A stretch of 64,000 nucleotides of DNA from Plumapathes pennacea. Its lineage: Eukaryota; Cnidaria; Anthozoa; Antipatharia; Myriopathidae. The stretch covers positions 28,333,759 through 28,397,758 of the forward strand of contig OZ038462.1 of NCBI GenBank assembly GCA_964036295.1. The letters run 5' to 3'. Made by a program: the position numbers and the translations under genes. The notes below the pieces were generated by a model. The model was given only the letters and a program-made list of their open reading frames with translations, had not been told where the DNA came from and did not search any database. The number at the start of each line of letters is the position of its first letter. The stretch's first letter is position 1. Shown in pieces: positions 46,801 to 56,702 of the stretch.

Positions 46801-49800
46801 ACAGTTTTGTCATGAAATCATGTGTCAACAAACATATCATGCGAGGTAAACCGGATTTTGACTCGTTATAATAGTTTCGTAACGTAACACACTCCAGCCA
46901 AACAAACCTGTTTCTCGTGCTATTCGCACGGTGGTGAAAAGGATTCACAGTAAGATTTCCTGTCGATTTTTCATTAGCGATAGAATCCGCTCGAGACAAT
47001 TTTATAAACAAACAACTTTGATATACCACAGTCAATCTACATCTGCAATTATGTCATGAAATCATGTGTCAACAAACATATCAGCGAACGCAAAAAACTC
47101 GGAATAAGCTTTACCTTTGCCAAAACATATGTCACACCATACAGCCGTGTTGCTTCTTTCGTGAGCGGAGCGTATATTCGCAAATGTGTCCAGTATTGTC
47201 GCTCTAAATGCGAATCTGTGTCGCCTGTTTGCCAGATACTACGGATATGTCAGCCAGGGGCTGAGAGGGATCAGATTTCCACATACAACCAAAGAATCGG
47301 CAACACTCATAGCCGCCATTAAATAGTGCCTTGATTCTCCACGTGCGAGAGAGTAATATTTAGAAGACCCCTCCCTGGAGAGGTAATTTAGCTTCTGACA
47401 TTCTGTCGCCAAGTTATAACATTAGCACGGAAACCCTTTACTGGAAATCTCTCTGTGCATTCTTTGTGTTAAGTAGATAATAAAAGACAACTTTCTCACA
47501 GGTCCTACACCACGGCGGCTTTTATATGGATAGCACTTCATGCCCCTCCCCCCTCAGAAGTTTTTGCCACCTAGAGGGGGGAACACTTTATTGACCTAAT
47601 GAGATGGGCCGAACGGTAGTTTGTCCGAGACGATGACACAGTAGCTGTTTGCATATATGCAAATAGCTTCAAAAACCCAGTGGAGGGGGGAAATCTGGCT
47701 AAGGTTTTTGAGGGCTTAGTGTTACTTTTCCAAGCACATTTGCAAGCCACTTGTGATCTTTAAAGACCCATTAGCACTTACCATGATGCACCGTGCATTG
47801 TTTATTATGACACGTCACCCCGATCGGAAAAAGAACACTACAAGGACACTGCCAGATACATAATCAAGCCCTTGCAATTAAATAAAGGTCAGAGCATGCT
47901 ACAGATGCTCGGATGTCAATGGATTTTCCGCCACTAGCTGTAGAATACGAGAAAAATGATTTTCGTTGCCCCAGAAAATACGAAGCGAACGCGGTGCATC
48001 ATGGTAAGTGCTGATGGGTCTTTAAGGTAGTGGAGCCTTCCTGAATTACAGAAATTGGGGCCGACTTTTTTTCGGATTTTTCCAAAAAGAGCCGCGTATC
48101 TAGCTACCAGACTAATGTTTTGCTGCATTTGCTCCGACAGGTATATACTGGCTTTGCAAAACAGAAGGACATGTTACAAACAGAAACGAGGCTCAAACAA
48201 TGGGGCCCAAATCCAGAAGACTGGACCAGCAAAGTCGGATTTGTATCAGCAGACAATAAAGACAGTCTCATTTTGAAAATACTAGAAACAAGCAAGAATG
48301 TTCAAAGTTATCAACAGATAAAACAACGAGTCAGACGAGTAGTATCTAATGCCGACAACGTCTCTTCAGTCAGTGCTCCGGCAGTCAGTGCGCCGGTGAG
48401 TTCGTCAGCATCAAGTTCTGCAGTGGTTCCACCAGTCAGTCCATCAGCATCAAGTCCTCCTGTAGCTCCACCAGTGAGTTTGTCAACATCAACTTCTGTT
48501 GTTCTTCCACCAGTTGCAAAATGTTCTACCGTTGCACAAACAAGTAACATCATACCTTCAACAACAGGTATTCTTTCACCGTTTTCATCGGTTGCACCAG
48601 TGACTCCAACAACTCCGGCAGATATAGCTTATGTTGTCGTTTTCAACGGTACCTTTGACGGTCTTCAGAAAGAGGAAACGAGGGAGAATTTTACAAGAAG
48701 CTTCAAGGAGGAGATCGTACGCATTCTAGAGATCGATGCTGCCCAAGTTACTATTAACAATGTTAGCTGTGGTTCCGTCAATGTCACATTCACAGTAAAG
48801 GATGCCACGAATGACAATGTTACAAAAAGACTGGATACCTTGGTCAGAGAGGGGAAACTTAAAATTACCTTCAATGACAAACTGTATGTAGCTGAGAAGG
48901 TGGTTGTTGTTCCAGTCCCAACAACACCAACACCAAGTACTACACCGACCACTACATCAGCATCAGCATCAGCATCGAGTTCGTCAGCATCAAGTCCTGC
49001 AGTGGTTCCACCAGTCAGTTCATCAGCATCAAGTTCTGCTGTGGTTCCACCAGTCAGTTCATCAGCATCAAGTTCTGCTGTGGTTCCACCAGTCAGTTCA
49101 TCAGCATCAAGTTCTGCTGTGGTTCCACCAGTCAGTTCATCAGCATCAAGTCCTGCTGTAGCTTCACCAGTGAGTTTGTCAACATCAACTTCTGCTGTTC
49201 TTCCACCAGTCGCAAAATCTTCTACCGTTACACAAACAAGTAATATCATACCTTCAACAACAGGTATTCTTTCACCGTTTTCATCGGTTGCACCAGTGAC
49301 TCCAACAACTCCGGCAGATATAGCTTATGTTGTCGTTTTCAACGGTACCTTTGACGGTCTTCAGAAAGAGGAAACGAGGGAGAATTTTACAAGAAGCTTC
49401 AAGGAGGAGATCGTACGCATTCTAGAGATCGATGCTGCCCAAGTTACTATTAACAATGTTAGCTGTAGTTCCGTCAATGTCACATTCACAGTAAAGGATG
49501 CCACGAATGACAATGTTACAAAAAGACTGGATACCTTGGTCAGAGAGGGGAAACTTAAAATTACCTTCAATGACAAACTGTATGTAGCTGAGAAGGTGGT
49601 TGTTGTTCCAGTCCCAACAACACCAACACCAAGTACTACACCGACCACTAGATCAGCATCAGCATCAGCATCGAGTTCGTCAGCATCAAGTCCTGCAGTG
49701 GTTCCACCAGTCAGTTCATCAGCATCAAGTTCTGCTGTGGTTCCACCAGTCAGTTCATCAGCATCAAGTTCTGCTGTGGTTCCACCAGTCAGTTCATCAG

Positions 49801-52613
49801 CATCAAGTTCTGCTGTGGTTCCACCAGTCAGTTCATCAGCATCAAGTTCTGCTGTGGTTCCACCAGTCAGTTCATCAGCATCAAGTTCTGCTGTGGTTCC
49901 ACCAGTCAGTTCATCAGCATCAAGTTCTGCTGTGGTTCCACCAGTCAGTTCATCAGCATCAAGTTCTGCTGTGGTTCCACCAGTCAGTCCATCAGCATCA
50001 AGTCCTGCTGTAGCTTCACCAGTGAGTTTGTCAACATCAACTTCTGCTGTTCTTCCACCAGTCGCAAAATCTTCTACCGTTGCACAAACAAGTAATATCA
50101 TACCTTCAACAACAGGTATTCTTTCACCGTTTTCATCGGTTGCACCAGTGACTCCAACAACTCCGGCAGATATAGCTTATGTTGTCGTTTTCAACGGTAC
50201 CTTTGACGGTCTTCAGAAAGAGGAAACGAGGGAGAATTTTACAAGAAGCTTCAAGGAGGAGATCGTACGCATTCTAGAGATCGATGCTGCCCAAGTTACT
50301 ATTAACAATGTTAGCTGTGGTTCCGTCAATGTCACATTCACAGTAAAGGATGCCACGAATGACAATGTTACAAAAAGACTGGATACCTTGGTCAGAGAGG
50401 GGAAACTTAAAATTACCTTCAATGACAAACTGTATGTAGCTGAGAAGGTGGTTGTTGTTCCAGTCCCAACAACACCAACACCAAGTACTACACCGACCAC
50501 TACATCAGCATCAGCATCAGCATCGAGTTCGTCAGCATCAAGTCCTGCAGTGGTTCCACCAGTCAGTTCATCAGCATCAAGTTCTGCTGTGGTTCCACCA
50601 GTCAGTTCATCAGCATCAAGTTCTGCTGTGGTTCCACCAGTCAGTTCATCAGCATCAAGTTCTGCTGTGGTTCCACCAGTCAGTTCATCAGCATCAAGTT
50701 CTGCTGTGGTTCCACCAGTCAGTTCATCAGCATCAAGTTCTGCTGTGGTTCCACCAGTCAGTTCATCAGCATCAAGTTCTGCTGTGGTTCCACCAGTCAG
50801 TTCATCAGCATCAAGTTCTGCTGTGGTTCCACCAGTCAGTCCATCAGCATCAAGTCCTGCTGTAGCTTCACCAGTGAGTTTGTCAACATCAACTTCTGCT
50901 GTTCTTCCACCAGTCGCAAAATCTTCTACCGTTGCACAAACAAGTAATATCATACCTTCAACAACAGGTATTCTTTCACCGTCTTCACCGGTTGCACCAG
51001 TGACTCCAACAACTCCGGCAGATATAGCTTATGTTGTCGTTTTCAACGGTACCTTTGACGGTCTTCAGAATGAGAAAACGAATTTTACAAGAAGCTTCAA
51101 GGAGGAGATTGTACACATTCTGGAGATCGATGCTGCCCAAGTTACTATTAACGATGTTAGCTGTGGTTCCGTCAATGTCACATTCACAGTAAAGGATGCC
51201 ACGAATGACAATGTTACAAAAAGACTGGATACCTTGGTCAGAAAGGGGAAACTTAAAATTACCTTCAATGACAAACTGTATGTAGCTGAGAAGGTGGTTG
51301 TTGTTCCAGTCCCAACAACACCAACACCAACACCAAGTACTACACCGACCACTACACCCGACGAAACGTATGTCGTCGTAATGGAAGGTGACTGCAATGC
51401 CATTGTGGAAGATGAAGAAAAGAAGAAAAAGTTCATGCTGGAGTTCAAAAAGAAAGTCGCTGAACTTTTAGAGATTAATGAAACAAAAATCATCGTTCAT
51501 AAGGTTGAGTGTGGCTCAGTGAACGTCACATTTACAGTTACTGATGCCAAAAAGACTAACGTCAAAGAAAAGTTGGAGAAATCTGTCGCAAACAGTGAAC
51601 TGGTAGTCAAAGTTGATGGGAAAGAATACAAAGCTACAAGAGTAGAGGTCGTACCAACCCCTCCAACACCAACACCAACACCAAGTACTACACCGACCAC
51701 TACACCCGACGAAACGTATGTCGTCGTAATGGAAGGTGACTGCAATGCCATTGTGGAAGATGAAGAAAAGAAGAAAAAGTTCATGCTGGAGTTCAAAAAG
51801 AAAGTCGCTGAACTTTTAAAGATTGATGAAACAAAAATTATCGTTCATAAGGTTAAGTGTGGCTCAGTGAACGTCACATTTACAGTTACTGATGCCAAAA
51901 AGACTAACGTCAAAGAAAAGTTGGAGAAATCTGTCGCAAACAATGAACTGGTAGTCAAAGTTGATGGGAAAGAATACAAAGCTACAAGAGTAGTAGAGGT
52001 CGTACCAACCCCTCCAACAGAGGAAGCGCAAACAACCCCTGAGCCAAAGAAAAGCAAACTTGCCTTCATACTGTACGTGACATTTGGCGCACTTATGGGA
52101 GTCATATTCATCGTGGGTGTTATCGTGCTGGTGTCACGCTGCAGGCGTGACCAAAAAGCAGGCGGGTTCACTTTGGCTGCAGATGCCGATTACGAATTGC
52201 GGCACTTTGAGAGGATCCCGCGAGCCAGCTACTACAAGGTTGACTTTTACGGGCACGCCGAGGAAATCGATGCTTCGAGGTTAGGCCCAACAACGGATGA
52301 TGACTTTGACACTGGCATTGTGCCCTACAATCAGAGCTTTGGAGCGGAATCGTCAGCCGGCAAAGAGGTGACAACTGTGAATGAGAATGCACGAGATGAC
52401 GAATTCACTATGGGAACGCTGCCGGAGTGGAACCTGCCCAAGCTGACCAAGTCTGAGGTCACAGTTGAAGACGGCCGTCCCTCGACCACTGATAGCTTCA
52501 AGGGAAGCCGAGAGAATCTGCTTGACGGTGATAGTCCCCCGTCGGGGGGTGGGAGTGGCTATGAAAACCTGGGGATGACCTTCAAGGAGCCCGTAAAGAA
52601 GGAGGATGAGTGA
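39508..52613 (+). CDS. Type I membrane mucin-like protein with six SEA-like modules (1,665 aa)
   Basis: Five exons: 39508-39559, 39807-40017, 43469-43617, 45890-46002, 48141-52613; phases 1, 2, 1, 0 all join. The start MFAARIFLLGICVFSV is a signal peptide. Residues ~19-260 form an unrecognised alpha/beta domain (RRFVLFVESSNASSF, VNVKLVLVNKHG, EIRVFVWMDK). Then Ser/Ala/Val/Pro tracts of a 13-residue repeat (VSSSASSSAVVPP) alternate with a ~97-residue module starting near residues 336, 568, 852 and 1136; two diverged modules follow (~1249, ~1365). Each has the pattern 'F...FKEEIV.ILEI....V.I..V.CGSVNVTFTV', close to the SEA-domain layout and its G-SVVV cleavage motif (as in MUC1), and several Asn-glycosylation sequons. 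A transmembrane helix at ~1482-1505 (LAFILYVTFGALMGVIFIVG) is followed by SRCRRD and a ~160-residue tail ending near SGYENLGM. I infer a cell-surface glycoprotein. The SEA assignment is by eye and not certain; no named orthologue recognised. Confidence 0.88.
41583..41762. mobile_element. hAT-type MITE (AGGGGTGGATCCAGGA ends)
   Basis: AGGGGTGGATCCAGGA pairs with TCTGGACCCACCCCT; related to 10943-11252. In intron 2 of the mucin-like gene. Confidence 0.6.
42788..43092. mobile_element. Fold-back MITE with AGATGGGGGAGGGG arms
   Basis: Left GACCTAGATGGGGGAGGGG and right CCCCTCCCCCCATCTGGGCC, with several 'CTGTTAAGTGTTATG' units inside in both orientations. In intron 2 of the mucin-like gene. Confidence 0.65.
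43128..43341. mobile_element. Compound fold-back MITE, copy B (internally deleted)
   Basis: Same ends as 34639-34985 (TTATTATATAGATATGAGTG ... GTAATATCCTCTATGTAT) but the middle is missing. Confidence 0.7.
43799..44088. mobile_element. Tc1/mariner-type MITE in a TA repeat
   Basis: Ends (T)AGTCATTTCAAAAAAGG and CCTTTTTTGAAACGACTG are inverted over ~70 bp, including 'CAAATACCACGACCGAAAGG'. Both ends abut TATATA, so the TA duplication cannot be separated from the (TA)n tract. In intron 3 of the mucin-like gene. Confidence 0.8.
44345..44940. repeat. 'TCATCCGAAAA' family copy interrupted by another repeat
   Basis: The family's outer parts ('TCACTCGGAAGCCAAAGTAA' and 'GATAGTCATCCGAAAAGATG') are split by ~44430-44800, which repeats 'GACTTGCATTGACTTGC' many times in both orientations. 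Intron 3 of the mucin-like gene. Confidence 0.55.
44947..45410. mobile_element. Long palindromic element (arms ~220 bp)
   Basis: Left CCACAGGCAGCCCACAAGGT and right ACCTTGTGGGCTGCCTGTG pair almost without break for about 220 bp per arm; only ~25-30 bp of loop near 45155-45180. GTCGAA lies directly outside both ends (44941-44946, 45411-45416). Arms differ by a handful of bases. Intron 3 of the mucin-like gene. Confidence 0.85.
46197..46520. mobile_element. MITE with 'AATAAGCGCC' ends
   Basis: Left TACCGTAAAAATTCGAATAA then GCGCCC; right GGCGCTTATTCGGGATTTAA. Intron 4 of the mucin-like gene. Confidence 0.6.
46525..46702. mobile_element. TTAA MITE copy, left end missing
   Basis: Interior 'TGATACCTTGCTCAGATGAA' and right end CTTGGGAGTGAAAGGG plus TTAA match the 8012-8222 family. 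Intron 4 of the mucin-like gene. Confidence 0.75.
47764..48021. mobile_element. TTAA MITE with AGACCCATTAGCACTTACC ends
   Basis: TTAA (47760-47763), AGACCCATTAGCACTTACC ... GGTAAGTGCTGATGGGTCT, TTAA (48022-48025). Inserted 119 bp before the 4.47-kb last exon of the mucin-like gene. Confidence 0.85.
48378..51020 (+). repeat. Exonic VNTR arrays (39-bp unit) inside near-identical ~0.7-0.85-kb blocks
   Basis: A 39-bp unit (TCATCAGCATCAAGTTCTGC...) coding for 13 residues is arrayed at ~48378-48510, 48958-49175, 49654-50027 and 50506-50879. The arrays alternate with SEA-like modules starting at 48621, 49317, 50169 and 51021. Block spacing is 696, 852 and 852 bp; the 156-bp difference is exactly four 39-bp units. 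Between blocks 2 and 3 the DNA is almost base-identical, including synonymous positions. This is coding sequence of the mucin-like gene, not a separate element. Confidence 0.92.
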
Positions 52614-53307
52614 AGGTATGCAGTGCGCGGACAATGAGAGAATTGTACTGAGTGCTGATCAGATTAGAGCTGACTTTTAAAAGCCCGTTGCTATAACCAT
52701 ATGAAATAGGTAGTTTGAACGGTATTATAATAGCGGTTTTGTAATGAGAGTGGCGGGTTGTTTGAAACGTAGAATCGGAGGAATGAAGATTTAGTGAAAT
52801 AAGTCCTACATATATATATATATCAAATCAAGTCTTAATCAAAGACACTTCTGTGGTAGATATACATGTGGAGCTCTGAAAAGTAAGTTTTGTAAAAGCG
52901 AGAAATTTAGCAGCTTAAGATTGCCGTATTCCGCAAACCGCAAACCGCGAAACATCACATGATCTGACTGATATAGCAAATTCTTAAATTGCAGTAGCTT
53001 ATTGCTACGGCTCCCTTATTCGTCCTGGCGTTGAAAACTTGACAAAATTTCGACAAACGTGACTTGTGACTTTTGCCCACGGTCTGCGGTCTGCGGAATA
53101 CGGCAATATTAAACTGTTTAATAATGGAGTGCGTTTCCTTTTAATCGGCTTGTCATACGTTGTATCCAAATATACTTTTGGTTGTTTAGGTTATAGTAGC
53201 TGTATACCCTAGTGTATTTGGGTTGTAGTACCCGTTGTGCGATCGCTGTGTTTCTTCAAATAAGTAACAAGCATCCATACGTTCGGAAAGCAGGCTTTTC
53301 GGGCAGG

Positions 53308-53313
53308 AATAAA
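53308..53313 (+). promoter_or_regulatory. Candidate polyadenylation signal of the mucin-like gene
   Basis: AATAAA about 0.7 kb downstream of the stop codon in the sense direction. It is the first clear hexamer I found there; unverified. Confidence 0.35.
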
Positions 53314-53495
53314 GTGCAGTCCGGAACGTTCTAAAAGCAGTATAACATAGGTCTTGAGCTTTGCTTTTTTTATTGTTGTTGTTTTAAGGATTTTACGTTT
53401 GATTTGGACCGGTATAAGGGTTGAATCAGAGTGTTACCCAACGAGCAGTCGTCGTTGTATGCTGCTGGTCAGGAGTTATCAGTAGCTTGCAGTGC

Positions 53496-54208
53496 ATATC
53501 CATGTTTATTATATAGACACGAGTGTTTTACTGGAAAATATACCGTGCGTAAAATCCATACGAAACTACATCCGGGACCCGAGTGGCGTATTTTCCATAT
53601 CCTCACTAGTGAGGATGTCGTTGGCATCATTTCCCGCTTGTTTGTGTAATTTCTCGTAAAACACTCGTGTCTAACATCAAAAGAAAATTACACGGCGGCT
53701 TGAAGATATTGATTTTATTTTCTCGTGTTAAAAACATAGAGATTACTTCATGGAAAGTGCGCGCGTACGGTTTTTATTCACGAGTTGTGAAGTATCATAA
53801 AACGAACGAACGAGGCTTTGCGAGCGAGTGAGTTTTATGATACGAAACAACGAGTGAATAAAAACTGTACAAAGCACTTTCCATGATGTTTTCTGTTTAT
53901 TATATACATACTGAGACATTTATGATGGGACCGGGAAACCCTTTAAAAGTAGTGAAAAATCGTCGTTCGCAACTTGTGATTGGACGAACGATTTTTTTCA
54001 CGTGTGAAAAGCGTCGTTCGCGGCCTCTCATTGGCTAGAACTCATTTTGCGTACGAAATTTTACGATATGGCTTTTTCGTGAGTATGTCTCAGTATGTAT
54101 ATAATAAAATATTTTACTCGCGAAGCGCTCGTTCGTAAAATATTGTTTTTACCACTCGAAAATAAAATTCATATCTTCGCGCCGCCGTGTAATATCCTCT
54201 ATGTATGT
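53496..54208. mobile_element. Nested cluster of three fold-back MITEs (compound copy C)
   Basis: The outer element has the ends of 34639-34985. Its middle is split near 53745-54110 by two others. One is at ~53752-53890 (CATGGAAAGTGCGC...GCACTTTCCATG, with 'TTTTTATTCACGAGTTGT' and its inverse). The other is at ~53897-54110 (TTATTATATACATACTGAGA...TCTCAGTATGTATATAATAA). The outer copy resumes at 'TATTTTACTCGCGAAGCGC'. Confidence 0.75.
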
Positions 54209-54210
54209 TA

Positions 54211-55499
54211 CACTGGGTTGCTGTGTTCATGATAACGCATCTAGAGCATGTACAGTCATGTAGTCACGTGATTTCAGTATACTCCAGGCCCTTTTGAGGT
54301 TATCTTTTTACTCATACAATATTTTTTAGGTGATTTCCATATTTTAATTTTTACCTCTTCCGTTGTGTTCCCTTTGAAAGGATTCACTTCGCGATTTTTC
54401 AAGGATTTCTTGTGAACAAACATAAAACTTCATTGCTCGTCTAATACATCTATTAATATATTTTATATGTTGCGAACTTAGTCATCGCTGTTTTGTAGTT
54501 TGAGAAACTGGATTTAGGAAACCGAAAGTCGGTTTACTTTATCTGGTTTCGGCTCGTCGTAGGTCCGGCTTTTGTTGGCCGTTCAAAATTTCAAATTTGA
54601 TTGCATATACATGTTTTAACATTAAATTTCTCAGCGTTGATGAAAGAGATGGTTTTTATATGAGAATTTTTAGTGATTACGGTGCCTAGTTTTCTAAACT
54701 TCAATAGAGGTATAATACTTGTTCGCAAATTACCCTGAAAACAATAATTTATTGTTCGAATAGCACCTGTTGCCGTTCTGTTGCAACTATCTAAAGGAGA
54801 ATAGTTTTTGTGATTAATACAATACATAATTGTATTATTAAAAGTTGTGATTTCATTTGCCTATCTGGTGTACCGCGTGGGAAAGACCAGGCATGCGCAA
54901 TATTCCAATCTTTTCCCGTGGTTTGTTGCTTCATACGTGAAAATATCACGTGACACCACGCATGAGCCATAAAAAGTGATCCCATTTTAGCCACGTGCTT
55001 GTCGGTAGGGCCCGGGTTTGCAAATGAGTAAAATCCACTGTTTGAGCTAATTTGCATTGAGTTCGACGCATGCTTAAAAATCACATTCCGCGGCTAGCCT
55101 AATTTTTAGACCTCTTGAGCTCGGTGAAGGCTAAAAGAGGTGACTCAAGCACCATGTCTCAAAAAGATCTTACGTTATGGACATGCTATGGACATCTCCG
55201 AAAAGTTAGGATTAGAGTAAGGGAACTTTGGATAACGTGTTGAAAATGGATGACTCAAAAGGACGTCAGGTCCTATTGAGTCATCCATTTTATCCTCGTC
55301 CCTCTAGCTCGTACACCGCAGAAAACGAATCTAGAGCTTGCTAACGAGCTTGAGACGTCTGAGCTTGCATCGATGTCATGCGCGCAGATGCTGTAACACC
55401 TTGGCTTTTTTGTCGACGTTGCAGTGAGTGATCGTTCTTGCTCGCCCGCAACTAGCGCTGCTCTTATTAGCTTCAGAGATCAGTAATGGTTCTGGAGTG
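54211..55499. other. Gene-free stretch
   Basis: No recognisable exon or repeat family on either strand apart from ordinary AT-rich sequence; 'GACCTCTTGAGCTCGG' near 55109 and 'TGACTCAAAAGGACG' near 55250 recur weakly nearby. Confidence 0.4.
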
Positions 55500-55974
55500 A
55501 TCGACACCGCGGAAGTATGGGTATTTGGCCGTGCGGTCACCTTACTTTTGATTTAAGTGTAGATTTTGTGGTTATAAATGTAACGCTTCAAAACCCGTCA
55601 ATACTTAGCCAAGAAACTCAAAACTAGGACTCGATACTCGACCATAAGTTAGTTCGACGCATTTTCTATAACATAATCTGTGCACAGGAAAAACAAGGCT
55701 TGTACACGATATGAAATCAAGTCATGGCGACGAACACTGACCAAAGGAAGTGACGTCAATATTTCCCCGGTGTCGGATTGATCAGCTTTTACTGACAGAC
55801 TGTGGCGGCGTCAGTGAACAATTTCTGAGGCCTGCTAAAGAATAATTGATACTCAGAGAAACAGGTCAACCGAAGGGCGAAAACATAATGTCATCAAATT
55901 GTGCAATTGCGTCACGAACTGGCTGCGCGACCTTACTGTGTGTATAGGTAATCGCATGATTTCGAGTGCAATTT

Positions 55975-56315
55975 GGAATAGAGCGCTTTTCTTATGACTG
56001 TCGAAAACCAAAACTAAAGCAATCACAGAGCCAATCAATGAGGCCAGCAAAAACACATCAGACCAATTAGAAGTCCGAGCAAAACCCAAACCAAAACCAA
56101 GTAATTGCGATTTGGTTTTACAAACCAATCAGCAGTGCAAGAACACACCATCCCGACTTGCTTTCTTGTGTGAGAATATCGCAACCAGGTTTTGCTTTTG
56201 CTCTTGATTGGCAAAGAATGTTGCTAAACTTGTTAGGATCAATCAGAAAGCATGGCAAACGCAAAACCAAAGCAATCACACGATTACTTTCGACAGTCAT
56301 ACGAAAACGGCCCTA
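55975..56315. repeat. 'TCATCCGAAAACC' family copy in the left arm of the inverted duplication
   Basis: Contains 'ATAGAGCGCTTTTCTTATGA', 'GCAATCACAGAGCCAATCAA' and 'GACAGTCATACGAAAACGGC'; behaves as an insertion, being absent from the opposite arm. Confidence 0.65.
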
Positions 56316-56544
56316 GATGAGCACGAGTAAACTTTCAAAGCGTCGCGCAAGTGCAATTTGTGGTCTTTGAAAACTTTTCGAGTATTTCTTTATTCCAAAC
56401 TACCGAGAAATCATGTGATCACTTGTAACATGCATACAACTAGACTGGCGTTGCCAGTGAGCTCGCGGCGTTAGTTGGGTCGAGAGCAGAATAAACTAAA
56501 ATGGAAAGCAAGGACAAGAGCGGAACTTCCGGGAGGCTTCCAGT

Positions 56545-56702
56545 TTCTCACCAGAAATATATCACACAGTATAGAGAACTTGGCTTTTGACACCTTGCTT
56601 AAATGAAACCTGATTAAACTATAAATTTATCATTACAACACTCATACACTTCGTTCTTAAAGGTTGAGCGACTCTGCAGTTTGAGCTTAGAAGCGAAACG
56701 GT
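56545..56702. mobile_element. TTAA MITE relic in left arm (mirror copy at 58925-59085)
   Basis: 'CACCAGAAATATATCACACAG' and 'TTGAGCTTAGAAGCGAAACG' identify the 8012-8222 family. It occurs in both arms in inverse orientation, so it predates the duplication. Confidence 0.65.

Noticed and set aside
48904-50865. Plus-strand +1 frames encoding repeated 'HQHQVLLWFHQSV'
   Set aside because: Frame-shadow of the same 39-bp array; the main frame is continuous, has homology-like structure and joins upstream exons in phase.
48665-50953. Long antisense reading frames (up to 246 codons) opposite the mucin-like repeats
   Set aside because: The 39-bp unit and the copied modules have no stops in that frame, so frames repeat with the blocks. 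The predicted peptides (LDADELTGGTTAE repeated) are mirror products of the sense repeats.
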